This document shows, in pieces, positions 23,948-31,693 of a stretch of 64,000 nucleotides of DNA. The notes below the pieces were generated by a model. The model was not told the DNA's origin. It saw nothing but the letters and a program-made list of their open reading frames with translations, and made no database searches. The position numbers and the translations under genes were made by a program. Each line of letters starts with the position of its first letter. The stretch's first letter is position 1. The stretch comes from Acinetobacter sp. C32I (lineage in GTDB: Bacteria > Pseudomonadota > Gammaproteobacteria > Pseudomonadales > Moraxellaceae): NCBI RefSeq assembly GCF_023702715.1, contig NZ_CP098480.1:3224001-3288000 (forward strand). The letters are read 5' to 3'.

Positions 23948-24949
23948 ATGGCAACCGATCAACAATTTCCAACACCTGCGAACCTCGGTATCGCAGTCTA
24001 TTCAAATAATGCCGAAGCGATTGGTAACACACCTTTAGTCCGTATCAATCGCCTTATCAAAACGGGTGCAACGGTACTGGCAAAAGTGGAAAGCCGTAAC
24101 CCAGCATTCTCAGTGAAATGCCGTATTGGTGCAGCGTTGATTGCAGATGCGGAAAAACGTGGTGTACTTAAAGCAGGTATGCATATTGTTGAGCCGACCA
24201 GTGGTAATACAGGGATTGCTTTGGCATTTGTCGCAGCAGCAAAAGGTTATCCAATTACCTTAACCATGCCAGCCAGTATGAGTTTAGAGCGTAGAAAAGT
24301 ACTGAAAGCTTTAGGTGCAGATCTGGTTCTGACTGATCCAGCCAAAGGTATGAAAGGCGCGGTAGATGAAGCCGTTCGTTTGGCTACTGAAAATCCAGAA
24401 CAATACTTCTTGCCACAACAGTTTGAGAATCCAGCCAATCCGCAAATTCATACCGACACCACTGGCCCTGAAATTTGGCAGGCAACCAATGGTCAAGTGG
24501 ATATCTTGGTTGCTGGTGTCGGTACGGGTGGTACCATTACGGGGATTTCACGTTATTTTGAGCAAGTTCAAAATAAACCATTGTATTCAGTTGCGGTTGA
24601 ACCTGCTGAATCACCAATCATCACGCAAACTAAGCGCGGTGAAAGCATTGCGCCTGCACCACATAAAATTCAGGGTATTGGTGCGAACTTTATTCCTAAG
24701 AACTTAGACTTGGATCTAGTTGATGAAGTTTTACCCGTGAATAGTACCGATGCAATTGAGTGGGCAAGAAAGTGCGCAACCCAAGAAGGGATTTTAGTCG
24801 GTATTTCAAGTGGTGCAGCATTAGCGGCAGCAGCGCAAATTGCAGAACGTCCTGAAAATGCAGGCAAAACCATTGTGGTGATTTTACCGGATAGCGGTGA
24901 ACGTTATTTATCTTCAGTCTTATTTGAAGGTTTGTTTGACGAAGCGTAA
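23948..24949 (+). CDS. cysK: cysteine synthase A (O-acetylserine sulfhydrylase)
   Basis: PLP enzyme of 333 aa making L-cysteine from O-acetylserine and sulfide. The PLP lysine lies in [11 protein letters not shown] (about 38-48), the substrate loop in [10 protein letters not shown], the phosphate-binding loop in [10 protein letters not shown], and a C-terminal [14 protein letters not shown] 8 nt before the ATG at 23948 decides the start; ATG at 23942 is too close to it. Monocistronic. Confidence 0.92.
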   Translation: MATDQQFPTPANLGIAVYSNNAEAIGNTPLVRINRLIKTGATVLAKVESRNPAFSVKCRIGAALIADAEKRGVLKAGMHIVEPTSGNTGIALAFVAAAKGYPITLTMPASMSLERRKVLKALGADLVLTDPAKGMKGAVDEAVRLATENPEQYFLPQQFENPANPQIHTDTTGPEIWQATNGQVDILVAGVGTGGTITGISRYFEQVQNKPLYSVAVEPAESPIITQTKRGESIAPAPHKIQGIGANFIPKNLDLDLVDEVLPVNSTDAIEWARKCATQEGILVGISSGAALAAAAQIAERPENAGKTIVVILPDSGERYLSSVLFEGLFDEA

Positions 24950-24970
24950 TTTCGTGATTCAGCCCATAAA

Positions 24971-24998
24971 AAACCATGCTTGAGGCATGGTTTTTTTA
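24971..24998 (+). terminator. cysK terminator
   Basis: AAACCATGC / GCATGGTTT stem with a 5-nt loop and T-run, in the gap to the convergent transglycosylase gene. Confidence 0.88.
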
Positions 24999-25004
24999 TT
25001 GATT

Positions 25005-25580
25005 TTAAAGCACTTTCTTTAAGGTTTTTTCGTGGCGTTTGACCGAACGAGCATATTTCTTGGCTTTATGCCGTGTCCAGAAACTGCGTTCATAGCCTGT
25101 TGGTCCCACATTGTAATAGGCGACCGCTTTAGACCAACTGCCAGCAGATCGATAGTAGGTCGAGAGCACATGTGCACCACAGTTAATATTGACATTCTCA
25201 TCATAGAGATTACCAGGGCAAGACTGACGCCAATGGCTGGAAATAATCTGGGTTAAACCGATTGCCCCTGTTGGCGAGCGTGCTGAGCTGTTGTAATTCG
25301 ATTCTTGGCGAATGAGCGCGGCAAGTAAAGTCGGGGATACATCATAACGCTCAGCACTTTGAATGATCATCGGCGATAAGCGATTGGCTGTAGTCGGAGA
25401 AACCGAATACGCATTTTGCAAACCTGAGGAAAGTTGGTTCGAGCGATTGGCAAAGGATCCGCTTAAATTGCTACATGCAGATAGACTGATTGCTAGCACA
25501 ACAAGGCTGATCTTTAAAATGATTGTGGCAAACGGTTTAAAGGCCGTAAGTTGATCAGAAGAAGTCGATGTGATGTGCAA
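25005..25580 (-). CDS. lytic transglycosylase SLT-domain lipoprotein, copy 1
   Basis: Protein of 191 aa: a lipoprotein signal (lipobox SLSAC, Cys36), a linker, and a family-1 SLT lytic transglycosylase domain (about 66-180) with catalytic Glu in LIRQESNY and the GAIGLTQI and AYYNVGPTGY motifs. It cleaves peptidoglycan to anhydro-muropeptides, predicted in the periplasm and anchored to the outer membrane. It is a close paralog of 25886-26449, differing mainly in the N-terminal signal. A CsrB-like RNA gene lies 100 bp upstream on the same strand; the unit of RNA plus transglycosylase is tandemly duplicated. Confidence 0.85.
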   Translation of the reverse strand: MHITSTSSDQLTAFKPFATIILKISLVVLAISLSACSNLSGSFANRSNQLSSGLQNAYSVSPTTANRLSPMIIQSAERYDVSPTLLAALIRQESNYNSSARSPTGAIGLTQIISSHWRQSCPGNLYDENVNINCGAHVLSTYYRSAGSWSKAVAYYNVGPTGYERSFWTRHKAKKYARSVKRHEKTLKKVL

Positions 25581-25682
25581 AACCAGAACCCGATACCAAA
25601 CAGAAGTATAAGGATGGTATGCACTCAGTTTAGGGGAGTCAATAGGAGTTATTTTACGGTAATGAATGAATCAGAGTGGCTA

Positions 25683-25802
25683 TAAAAAAGCCCCGACATC
25701 CTGTCGAGGCTTTCTCATATTTGGTTTCTTGCCGCCAACTCCTGTCAACGACCACATCCTGTGTTTCTTGTTGTTCTGAATGAGACATCCTGTCTCTCTA
25801 TA
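25683..25802 (-). ncRNA. CsrB/RsmZ-like CsrA-sequestering small RNA, copy 1
   Basis: On the minus strand, three exact ACAGGATGT motifs occur at 25785-25793, 25754-25762 and 25696-25704, plus ACAGGAGTT at 25737-25745. Each perfect motif is framed by complementary arms (GAGAC-GTCTC, C-G, CCTCGAC-GTCGGGG), so AGGAT is displayed in a hairpin loop, which is the preferred CsrA/RsmA target. The last hairpin is itself a rho-independent terminator ending in TTTTTTATA. A -10-like TAATAT lies at 25809-25814, placing the start near 25802. No protein is encoded. Confidence 0.78.
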
Positions 25803-25858
25803 CTTGATATATTAGTGAATTTAGCTCATTCGTTATATTCGCCAATCACCGCAGTTAT

Positions 25859-25877
25859 TGTAGGTTTTTTGCTTACA
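25859..25877 (-). promoter_or_regulatory. GacA-box-like upstream element of small RNA copy 1
   Basis: TGTAGGTTTTTTGCTTACA, i.e. TGTAGG-N7-CTTACA, close to the GacA box TGTAAG-N6-CTTACA with one substitution and one extra spacer base. Its centre is about 66 bp upstream of the predicted RNA start. It touches the end of the upstream SLT gene. Confidence 0.6.
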
Positions 25878-25885
25878 CCGGAACT

Positions 25886-26449
25886 TTATAGCGCTTCTTT
25901 TAAGCTTTGTTCATGGCGTTTAACCGAGTTCGCATAGCGTTCAGCTTGCTGGCGCATATAGGGGCTTCGTCTGTAACCTGTTGGCCCAACATTGTAATAA
26001 CCGAGGGCTTTGGACCAATCACCTGTGGATTGATAGTAATTTGCTAAAATGTAGGCACCACAATTGATGTTAACGTGTTCATCATATAAATCACCAGGGC
26101 AGAACTGTTGCCAGAATTTGGGGCGTACTTGGGTTAAACCCACGGCATCTGCTGAAGAGCGTGCGCGAGTTCTATAGCTAGATTCTTGACGAATCAGCGC
26201 AGCCAACAAATGTGGTGAAATATTATGGCGCTCAGCTGTTTGTAGAATGATGGGAGCAACCCGATTTGCGGTTGTTGGCGATACTGCAAAAGCATTTTGA
26301 ATACCAGAGGACAATTTTTGTGAGTGGTTAATACTGGGCCCTTTGGTACTGGTACAAGCAACGGTGAGATAAGTACTGAAAAAAATGAGTGCTAATTTGG
26401 CAAATGAGATTTGAAAATGTGAAAAAGAAAATTTTTTGTGAATTATCAT
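25886..26449 (-). CDS. lytic transglycosylase SLT-domain lipoprotein, copy 2
   Basis: Protein of 187 aa, paralog of 25005-25580. Lipobox TVAC (Cys32) and an SLT domain (about 62-178) with catalytic Glu in LIRQESSY, a DAVGLTQV segment and GYYNVGPTGY. Periplasmic peptidoglycan-cleaving enzyme by family. Like its twin it is preceded on the same strand by a CsrB-like RNA gene (113 bp upstream). Confidence 0.85.
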   Translation of the reverse strand: MIIHKKFSFSHFQISFAKLALIFFSTYLTVACTSTKGPSINHSQKLSSGIQNAFAVSPTTANRVAPIILQTAERHNISPHLLAALIRQESSYRTRARSSADAVGLTQVRPKFWQQFCPGDLYDEHVNINCGAYILANYYQSTGDWSKALGYYNVGPTGYRRSPYMRQQAERYANSVKRHEQSLKEAL

Positions 26450-26561
26450 CGTGGAAAAATTTGACCGTCATCTATAAAACATGCGGATGGTAGGGAGCAA
26501 GTCGATGACAGTCAATGCAATCTATGCGGGTAAATCGTTTAGTTTTAGATATTAAGCCGAA

Positions 26562-26681
26562 TAAAAAAGCCCCGACATCCTGTCGAGGCTTTCTCATATT
26601 TGGTTTCTTGCCGCCAACTCCTGTCAACGACCACATCCTGTGCTTCTTGTTATTCTGAATGAGACATCCTGTCTCTCTATG
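26562..26681 (-). ncRNA. CsrB/RsmZ-like CsrA-sequestering small RNA, copy 2
   Basis: Nearly identical to copy 1. Exact ACAGGATGT motifs at 26664-26672, 26633-26641 and 26575-26583 (minus strand), with ACAGGAGTT at 26616-26624. The last lies in a terminator stem GCCTCGAC / GTCGGGGC followed by TTTTTTAT. TAATAT at 26688-26693 is the -10 candidate. The few differences from copy 1 fall in single-stranded linkers, not in the hairpins. Confidence 0.78.
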
Positions 26682-26737
26682 CTTGATATATTAGCGAATC
26701 TATCTCATCAGGGATATTCGCCAATGACCACAGTCAC

Positions 26738-26755
26738 TGTAGGCTTTTACTTACA
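26738..26755 (-). promoter_or_regulatory. GacA-box-like upstream element of small RNA copy 2
   Basis: TGTAGGCTTTTACTTACA matches the GacA box TGTAAG-N6-CTTACA at 11 of 12 specified positions with the correct 6-bp spacer. Its centre is about 66 bp upstream of the predicted RNA start, the usual place for the upstream activating sequence of rsm RNA genes. Confidence 0.7.
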
Positions 26756-26764
26756 AAGTGCAAA

Positions 26765-26983
26765 TTAGCGTTTCTTTAGCATCCAGCCGACCAATCTTTG
26801 TGCAATTGGGGCGCAGACCAATACGCTCGGAAAGGCAAACATCCACGCCACGATCCATGCTGACATCCACATGGCAAAGAAATGATCAATAAAACCCACT
26901 GCCTTTAATGTGGTGATACCCGAGATTAGAAAAGACATCATGCAGGATAAAATCAATGGAAATAAAAGACTTGCTGCTTTCAC
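26765..26983 (-). CDS. DUF2798 family small membrane protein
   Basis: Protein of 72 aa with two hydrophobic segments (about 5-30 and 38-62), matching the DUF2798 pattern (LILSCMMSFLISGI ... FPSVLVCAPIAQRLV). Function unknown. Its start overlaps the stop of the flavodoxin-like gene by four bases, so it is the last gene of the MerR-linked operon. Confidence 0.75.
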   Translation of the reverse strand: MKAASLLFPLILSCMMSFLISGITTLKAVGFIDHFFAMWMSAWIVAWMFAFPSVLVCAPIAQRLVGWMLKKR

Positions 26984-27555
26984 CTGATCATCACTCCTTG
27001 ATATGCACTTAAGCTCAATGCAAAATTTTTTCCAAATAGCTGAGCGGTTTTGATATCGCCAACATCAAAAGCATCTGCCGCACTGGCATGTTCAGCTTGG
27101 ACCATAAGTCCAGACCACGACCCAAGACGATTGGCGGCTTGCGTATACGGAACACCTTGATGCTGCTCAGGTAAAATAGGATTACCGACCCATATCATAC
27201 CGTGTTGCATTGCAAAGGTGAAAAGTGAAATCAAGGTGGATTGCTTATCGCCTGCGGGCAGTGAGGAAACAGTAAATCCTGCGGCTAACTTTCCTTTAAA
27301 TGCTTGCTTCTTCCATAATGGACCCGTGGCGTCCATCAACTGTTTGAATGTGCCCGAGACCCCACCCAGATAGGTTGGTGAACCCCAAATCAGTCCATCA
27401 TAGAGACCAAGTTGCTCCGGTTGCGACATTAACTGCTCAGCGCTGAATAAATCAATTTTAAGCTGTGCAGCTTGTGCTGCACCGCGTTGAATTTGTTGGG
27501 CAATAAACTGGGTATGACCCTGACGGCTATGATAAATAATAGCAATGGATTTCAT
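26980..27555 (-). CDS. flavodoxin / NAD(P)H:quinone-reductase-like flavoprotein
   Basis: Protein of 191 aa in the WrbA/flavodoxin group. The FMN phosphate loop is YHSRQGHTQ (about 8-16), with further FMN contacts in WGSPTYLGGVSG (about 57-68). Members reduce quinones or act as electron carriers. It lies in an operon after the DUF2938 gene and before the DUF2798 gene, divergent from a MerR regulator, which suggests a role in redox or electrophile stress. Substrate unknown. Confidence 0.8.
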   Translation of the reverse strand: MKSIAIIYHSRQGHTQFIAQQIQRGAAQAAQLKIDLFSAEQLMSQPEQLGLYDGLIWGSPTYLGGVSGTFKQLMDATGPLWKKQAFKGKLAAGFTVSSLPAGDKQSTLISLFTFAMQHGMIWVGNPILPEQHQGVPYTQAANRLGSWSGLMVQAEHASAADAFDVGDIKTAQLFGKNFALSLSAYQGVMIR

Positions 27556-27566
27556 GGTTGAACTCC

Positions 27567-28058
27567 TCAGTGAAATAATGCCAGCAATAGCGCGCTGAGA
27601 TATAAGCCGCAGCCAAAAATAGTGTGATTGATCAGACTTCGTAGGCAGTTGCGCAAAGGTTGTACTGTTTTAGCTGAAGCAATGCCTGCCCCCATAGCGG
27701 GTTGCATGATGAAAAAGGGGATCAGCACTGTGATCACCCCGAAAATAAGAGCAGAGCTGAATTGTGGTTGCAATAACCATGCTTCTCCTACTATCAGGAT
27801 AAAGCTAAAGGCAAAGAGGATGCCGACACTGTAATGTGCCAGCCAACCCAAGGCATATTCCTGTCGAATAGCCGGACTTTGCGCAATCGATGCATGGATG
27901 AACTTGCCCCGAAACATCCAGCCTACCCAACGACCCAGCAAAGCAAAATTTAAGCTGGGCTGATTGAGTTTTTTTAACAGCAATAGCCACAGATCCATGA
28001 TCAGCGTGGCGCCAACACCTAAACCCAGGATTTGAAATAACAGTTCAGCAGCATTCAT
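27567..28058 (-). CDS. DUF2938 family membrane protein
   Basis: Protein of 163 aa with four hydrophobic segments, recognised as DUF2938 by its GLGVGATLIMDLW start and QPAMGAGIAS segment. Function unknown. The start at 28058 is chosen because AAGGTG lies 6-8 nt upstream; the frame extends to 28115 without a better site. First gene of the leftward operon controlled from the MerR divergent promoter. Confidence 0.75.
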   Translation of the reverse strand: MNAAELLFQILGLGVGATLIMDLWLLLLKKLNQPSLNFALLGRWVGWMFRGKFIHASIAQSPAIRQEYALGWLAHYSVGILFAFSFILIVGEAWLLQPQFSSALIFGVITVLIPFFIMQPAMGAGIASAKTVQPLRNCLRSLINHTIFGCGLYLSALLLALFH

Positions 28059-28110
28059 TTTTTTCACCTTGATCTTTTTTGCATAAAACGCGATAAAGAG
28101 AGTATGCAAG

Positions 28111-28126
28111 TTCAAGTCAACTTGAA
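28111..28126. promoter_or_regulatory. MerR-type operator in divergent promoter
   Basis: TTCAAGTCAACTTGAA is a perfect 16-bp palindrome midway between the DUF2938 and merR starts. On the leftward strand it follows TTGACT and precedes TACTCT, the stretched-spacer arrangement typical of MerR-activated promoters. Confidence 0.65.
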
Positions 28127-28140
28127 GTCAAGGGGGATTT

Positions 28141-28548
28141 ATGGATATTGGAGAAGTGGCTAAACGAGCCAATGTAAGCACCTCAACCTTACGCTTTTAT
28201 GAAGAAAAAGGCTTAATCAAATCAATAGGTCGTCATGGCTTACGTCGTCAATATGGCAAGCAGGTCTTGGATCAATTGGCATTGATTGCTTTGGGGCGGG
28301 CCGCAGGTTTTTCCCTCAATGAAATGGCGCATATGTTTGGGCAAAATGGTCAGCCTGAATTGGATCGAGCCATGCTCAGTGCAAAAGCTGAACAACTGGA
28401 ACAAATGATTCAACGCTTACATTTTATCAGCCAAGGGCTGAGACATGCGGCTGTATGTCCCGCAGAAAATCATATGCAATGCCCGACCTTTCAAAATTTT
28501 TTAAAAGCTGCGATTGCAGGAGAGTATCAACCGACTAAGATTGGATAG
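28141..28548 (+). CDS. MerR family transcriptional regulator
   Basis: Regulator of 135 aa with a winged helix-turn-helix at the N-terminus (MDIGEVAKRANVSTSTLRFYEEKGLI), a dimerisation helix (about 75-105) and a C-terminal tail holding two cysteines (AVCPAENHMQC, about 110-119). It resembles redox-type MerR regulators seen next to DUF2938/flavoprotein genes. The effector is unknown; the Cys pair makes thiol or metal sensing plausible. Confidence 0.85.
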   Translation: MDIGEVAKRANVSTSTLRFYEEKGLIKSIGRHGLRRQYGKQVLDQLALIALGRAAGFSLNEMAHMFGQNGQPELDRAMLSAKAEQLEQMIQRLHFISQGLRHAAVCPAENHMQCPTFQNFLKAAIAGEYQPTKIG

Positions 28549-28590
28549 ATCATAGTAAGCGTGATTCATAAAACAAAAGATTGCGTTACA

Positions 28591-28645
28591 TTGTCATGTT
28601 TTCGCCATAAAGACTTCATTTTATTGCAGTAAAAGCGTCATAAAA
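28591..28645 (+). promoter_or_regulatory. Pho box (PhoB-binding repeats) upstream of the phytase-like gene
   Basis: TTGTCAT-type units recur with an 11-bp period: CAT at 28595, 28606, 28617 and 28639, with a degenerate unit at the expected position near 28628. The A/T-rich spacers and period match Pho boxes. The array ends about 40 bp before the gene start. Confidence 0.6.
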
Positions 28646-28688
28646 ACTTGTTTTAATTTGCCTAATTTTTTACCAAATGTATAAAACC

Positions 28689-29945
28689 ATGAACAAGAAA
28701 ACTTTATTGACCTTATTCTGCTGTAGTGCTTTGGGTTTAACGGCCTGTAATAATGATGACAATAATCAAGATCAGAATACATCGACAGACAAAGTCACAG
28801 AATCCACGCTGATTTCTTTCGCCAAGCTTCCTGTCGCCACTTATGCCGCTGGACCAGATTCAGGTAAAGCGGTGAGTGGAGCAAACGGTATTTATCCACC
28901 TTTTAAAGGGCAACCCGTACAAGGCTTTTCTGCTGCCTTAAAAAATGAGGATGGCAGTTATATGGCCATGGCGGATAACGGTTTTGGCACACAGGATAAC
29001 TCAGCTGATTTCTTATTACGCATTTATAAAATCAAAGCTGATTTTAAAACCAAGAGTAAAGGTTCGGGGCAGGTTTCTGTACAAAGCTTCATCCAGCTAC
29101 GTGATCCAAATAAATTGGTTCCTTTTGAGATTGTGAATGGCAATACGGCAGAACGTTTATTGACTGGGGCAGACTTTGACCCTGAATCGATGCAACGTGC
29201 ACCTGATGGTACCTATTGGATTGGTGATGAATTTGGCCCATTCTTGTTGCATTTCTCTGCTGATGGTGTGTTACTCGATGCACCAATTGCTTTGCCCAAT
29301 CCGTTTAATCCGAGCCAAGAGTTACGCTCTCCGCAAAATCAACTGAATAAAGCCAATATCAATTATGTTGAGCCATTGGTGGGGCGCAGTAGTGGTTTTG
29401 AAGGCATGGCGATTTCACCTGATGGCAAATATCTGTATCCACTACTGGAAAAACCATTGCTGAATGACTCGACAGGTCGGCTGCTGATCTCCCAGTTTGA
29501 TCTTCAGAAGAAAGCATATACGGGTGTTTATTATTGGTTTGTATTGGATAGTAAAGCCACCAATATTGGTGACTTCCAGCTGTTTAATGACAAAGAGGGC
29601 ATCATTATTGAGCGCGATGTGAGTCAAAATAATCTTGGTGGCCATAAGAAACTGATTCGGATTAAATTCAATGAACCGAAGCAGGTGGTGGCACGTGAAG
29701 ACTTGGTCGACTTAATGAAAATTGCCAACCCAAATGGGCTGTATGGTACAGCGCGTGAAGGCGATATTGGTACAGGCAAGCTGTTTGCCTTCCCATTTGA
29801 AACCATTGAAGATGTGATTATTGAAAATGGCACCACTTTGACAGTATTGAATGACAATAATTTCCCGGGTTCATCAGGACGCAATGCCAAACTTGCCGAT
29901 GATAATGAGATCATTCAGATCCGCCTGCCTAAAGCCTTATTTTAA
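28689..29945 (+). CDS. esterase-like / phytase-family lipoprotein
   Basis: Lipoprotein of about 418 aa: lipobox LTAC (about residue 20), an Asn/Asp-rich linker, then a domain of the esterase-like/phytase-like family (beta-propeller type) with DNGFGTQDNS, FDPESMQRAPDGTYWIGDEFGP and a conserved GFEGMAISPDGKYLYPLLE segment. Such proteins are predicted phosphoester hydrolases of the envelope. A Pho box just upstream supports induction by phosphate limitation. A start four codons upstream (28677) is equally possible; neither has a good ribosome site. Confidence 0.78.
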   Translation: MNKKTLLTLFCCSALGLTACNNDDNNQDQNTSTDKVTESTLISFAKLPVATYAAGPDSGKAVSGANGIYPPFKGQPVQGFSAALKNEDGSYMAMADNGFGTQDNSADFLLRIYKIKADFKTKSKGSGQVSVQSFIQLRDPNKLVPFEIVNGNTAERLLTGADFDPESMQRAPDGTYWIGDEFGPFLLHFSADGVLLDAPIALPNPFNPSQELRSPQNQLNKANINYVEPLVGRSSGFEGMAISPDGKYLYPLLEKPLLNDSTGRLLISQFDLQKKAYTGVYYWFVLDSKATNIGDFQLFNDKEGIIIERDVSQNNLGGHKKLIRIKFNEPKQVVAREDLVDLMKIANPNGLYGTAREGDIGTGKLFAFPFETIEDVIIENGTTLTVLNDNNFPGSSGRNAKLADDNEIIQIRLPKALF

Positions 29946-30023
29946 ACATTTGATAAAAATGGCCGAAATGATCATTCCGCATTTCGGTCGAAGGCGTATA
30001 CTGATTGGGCATAAGGAGTTCCG

Positions 30024-31229
30024 ATGTCTGAATCAGTTATACGCCCAACCCATATCGAATATGGTTCGAAATCGTTTACTGCGATTTTATGGTCATTGTT
30101 CTTTGCTGGTTTTGCGTCATTTTCCTCGTTGTACTGTGTACAGCCGATGATGCCGATCTTTGCAGAATTCTTTCATGTTACTCCGACCCACAGTAGTTTC
30201 CCGCTCTCTTTTTCCACCATTGCACTGGCGATCGGTCTACTATTTACTGGCTTTATTTCCGATCGTTTTGGGCGTAAACCCATCATGGTGTTTGCCTTAT
30301 TTCTGGTCTCGATGTTATTACTGATTAGTGCTTCTTTTCCAATCTGGGAAATCTTTCTAAGTACCCGTGTTTTGATTGGTCTGGCGGTCAGTGGGGTTGC
30401 CGCTGTGGCAATGACTTATATCGGAGAGGAGATTGCGCAGCAGGATATCGGTTTTGCCATGGGGCTGTATATCTCAGGTACAGCCATTGGCGGCATGGGT
30501 GGACGTCTGATTGCAGGGGTGTTGGTTGATTTTATTTCTTGGCAATCGGCAACCTATATTATTGGTTTTCTGAATTTTGTGATTGCCTGCTTATTCTATC
30601 TGTTATTGCCCAAATCACAGCATTTCAAACCATTTCCATTCCGATTTTCACGTTTTAAAGCCGCGTTTGAGCAAAATCTAAAAGACCCGAAACTACGCAT
30701 CTTATTTGCCCAAGGTTTTATCTTGATGGGCTGTTTGGTGACCGTATTTAACTATATCAGCTACCACTTATTAGAAGCTCCGTTTCATTTATCACAAACA
30801 TGGATCGGTCTGATTTCAATTGCCTATCTGGCAGGGATTTATAGCTCACCTAAAGCAGCACAATGGGGCTTTAAATATGGACGGGATAAAGTGTTGCCAG
30901 TTTTACTGGTGATGATGATGATTGGTTTATTGATTACCTTGATTCCATCGCTTTGGACCATTTTGCTGGGTCTCACCATTTTTACTTTTTCATTTTTTGC
31001 GGCACATTCGACAGCCAGTAGTTGGGTTTCGGTTCAAGCAGTGCAGTATCGTGCAGTCGCGTCTTCACTGTATTTATTCTGCTATTACATCGGCTCAAGT
31101 TTGCTTGGCAGTAGTGGTGGATTGGTCTGGGAAAATTATGGTTGGACGGGGATAAACCTCATGGTGGCTGTGGTATTAGCCTTTGGGTTAATTTTGGCGC
31201 TGCGGTTGAGGTTTTTGTCGACGCGCTAA
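30024..31229 (+). CDS. MFS transporter
   Basis: Major-facilitator protein of 401 aa with 12 predicted membrane segments. The loop between segments 2 and 3 reads GFISDRFGRKPIM, the MFS signature. It is similar to the YnfM/YdhC-like efflux group, probably an exporter, but the substrate is unknown. Ribosome site AAGGAG at 30013-30018 supports the ATG. Confidence 0.82.
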   Translation: MSESVIRPTHIEYGSKSFTAILWSLFFAGFASFSSLYCVQPMMPIFAEFFHVTPTHSSFPLSFSTIALAIGLLFTGFISDRFGRKPIMVFALFLVSMLLLISASFPIWEIFLSTRVLIGLAVSGVAAVAMTYIGEEIAQQDIGFAMGLYISGTAIGGMGGRLIAGVLVDFISWQSATYIIGFLNFVIACLFYLLLPKSQHFKPFPFRFSRFKAAFEQNLKDPKLRILFAQGFILMGCLVTVFNYISYHLLEAPFHLSQTWIGLISIAYLAGIYSSPKAAQWGFKYGRDKVLPVLLVMMMIGLLITLIPSLWTILLGLTIFTFSFFAAHSTASSWVSVQAVQYRAVASSLYLFCYYIGSSLLGSSGGLVWENYGWTGINLMVAVVLAFGLILALRLRFLSTR

Positions 31230-31301
31230 GCGGATTAACTTTGCTTTTTATGGATGATGCTTTAGAGTTTTCCTTAATAAATCAAAAATGAAAGTATTAG
31301 A

Positions 31302-31693
31302 ATGACAAGGGTTAAACAGATCTGGATTGTGTTTCTAATCATTATTTCGTTAATGATCAGTTTTTTTGCTGGTGCTTTAACTGCGGGCTTTAATTATTGG
31401 TTTCAGCCCTTAGTCCACATGCAAATCTCAAATCACAGCGGGCAAACGATTCGTCAGCTGAAGCTACATGTGCAAACAGCAGGTGTACAGCATGAGATCT
31501 TTTTCCAGCCCTTAGAAAATAACAAGACGATAGAAACGCAATTCTTTGTACAGGGTGAGGGTGTGGATATCAGCTAGAAGCAACTTTGGCGAATGGTCAG
31601 ACCATTTCTGAAGGTCAAGGTTATATAGAATCGGGTTATACGGTGAAAGAGGTGATCCGATCGAATGAAATAACGAGTCAGGCATCATATTGA
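31302..31693 (+). pseudogene. small membrane-anchored protein interrupted by a 2-bp frameshift
   Basis: The first frame encodes 91 aa: an N-terminal membrane anchor (about 8-33) then a soluble region ending ...VQGEGVDIS. Directly after, another frame continues sensibly (GYQLEATLANGQTISEGQ...) to a stop at 31693. Removing one GT from GGTGTGG near 31559-31565 restores a single 129-aa frame. This is either a true frameshift mutation, phase variation at a dinucleotide, or a sequencing error. Function unknown. Confidence 0.6.

Larger units (their letters stand above)
25005..26755 (-). repeat. tandem duplication: small-RNA gene plus SLT gene, two copies
   Basis: Two successive units of about 880 bp, each with GacA-box-like element, small RNA gene and SLT lipoprotein gene in the same order on the minus strand (first unit 26755 to 25886, second unit 25877 to 25005). 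The RNA genes are almost identical (about four differences in the ~120 nt), whereas the protein genes have diverged more, so the RNA is under stronger constraint or has been homogenised. Confidence 0.8.

Noticed and set aside
25683..26700. The duplicated ~120-bp segments as miniature transposable elements
   Set aside because: No terminal inverted repeats or target duplications; the duplication also includes the adjoining gene and upstream box.
25683..26770. Repeated ACATCCTGT motifs read as a possible CRISPR or short-repeat array
   Set aside because: Spacing is irregular, the flanking arms differ and are complementary, and the units end in terminators. The pattern is better explained as RNA hairpins on the minus strand.
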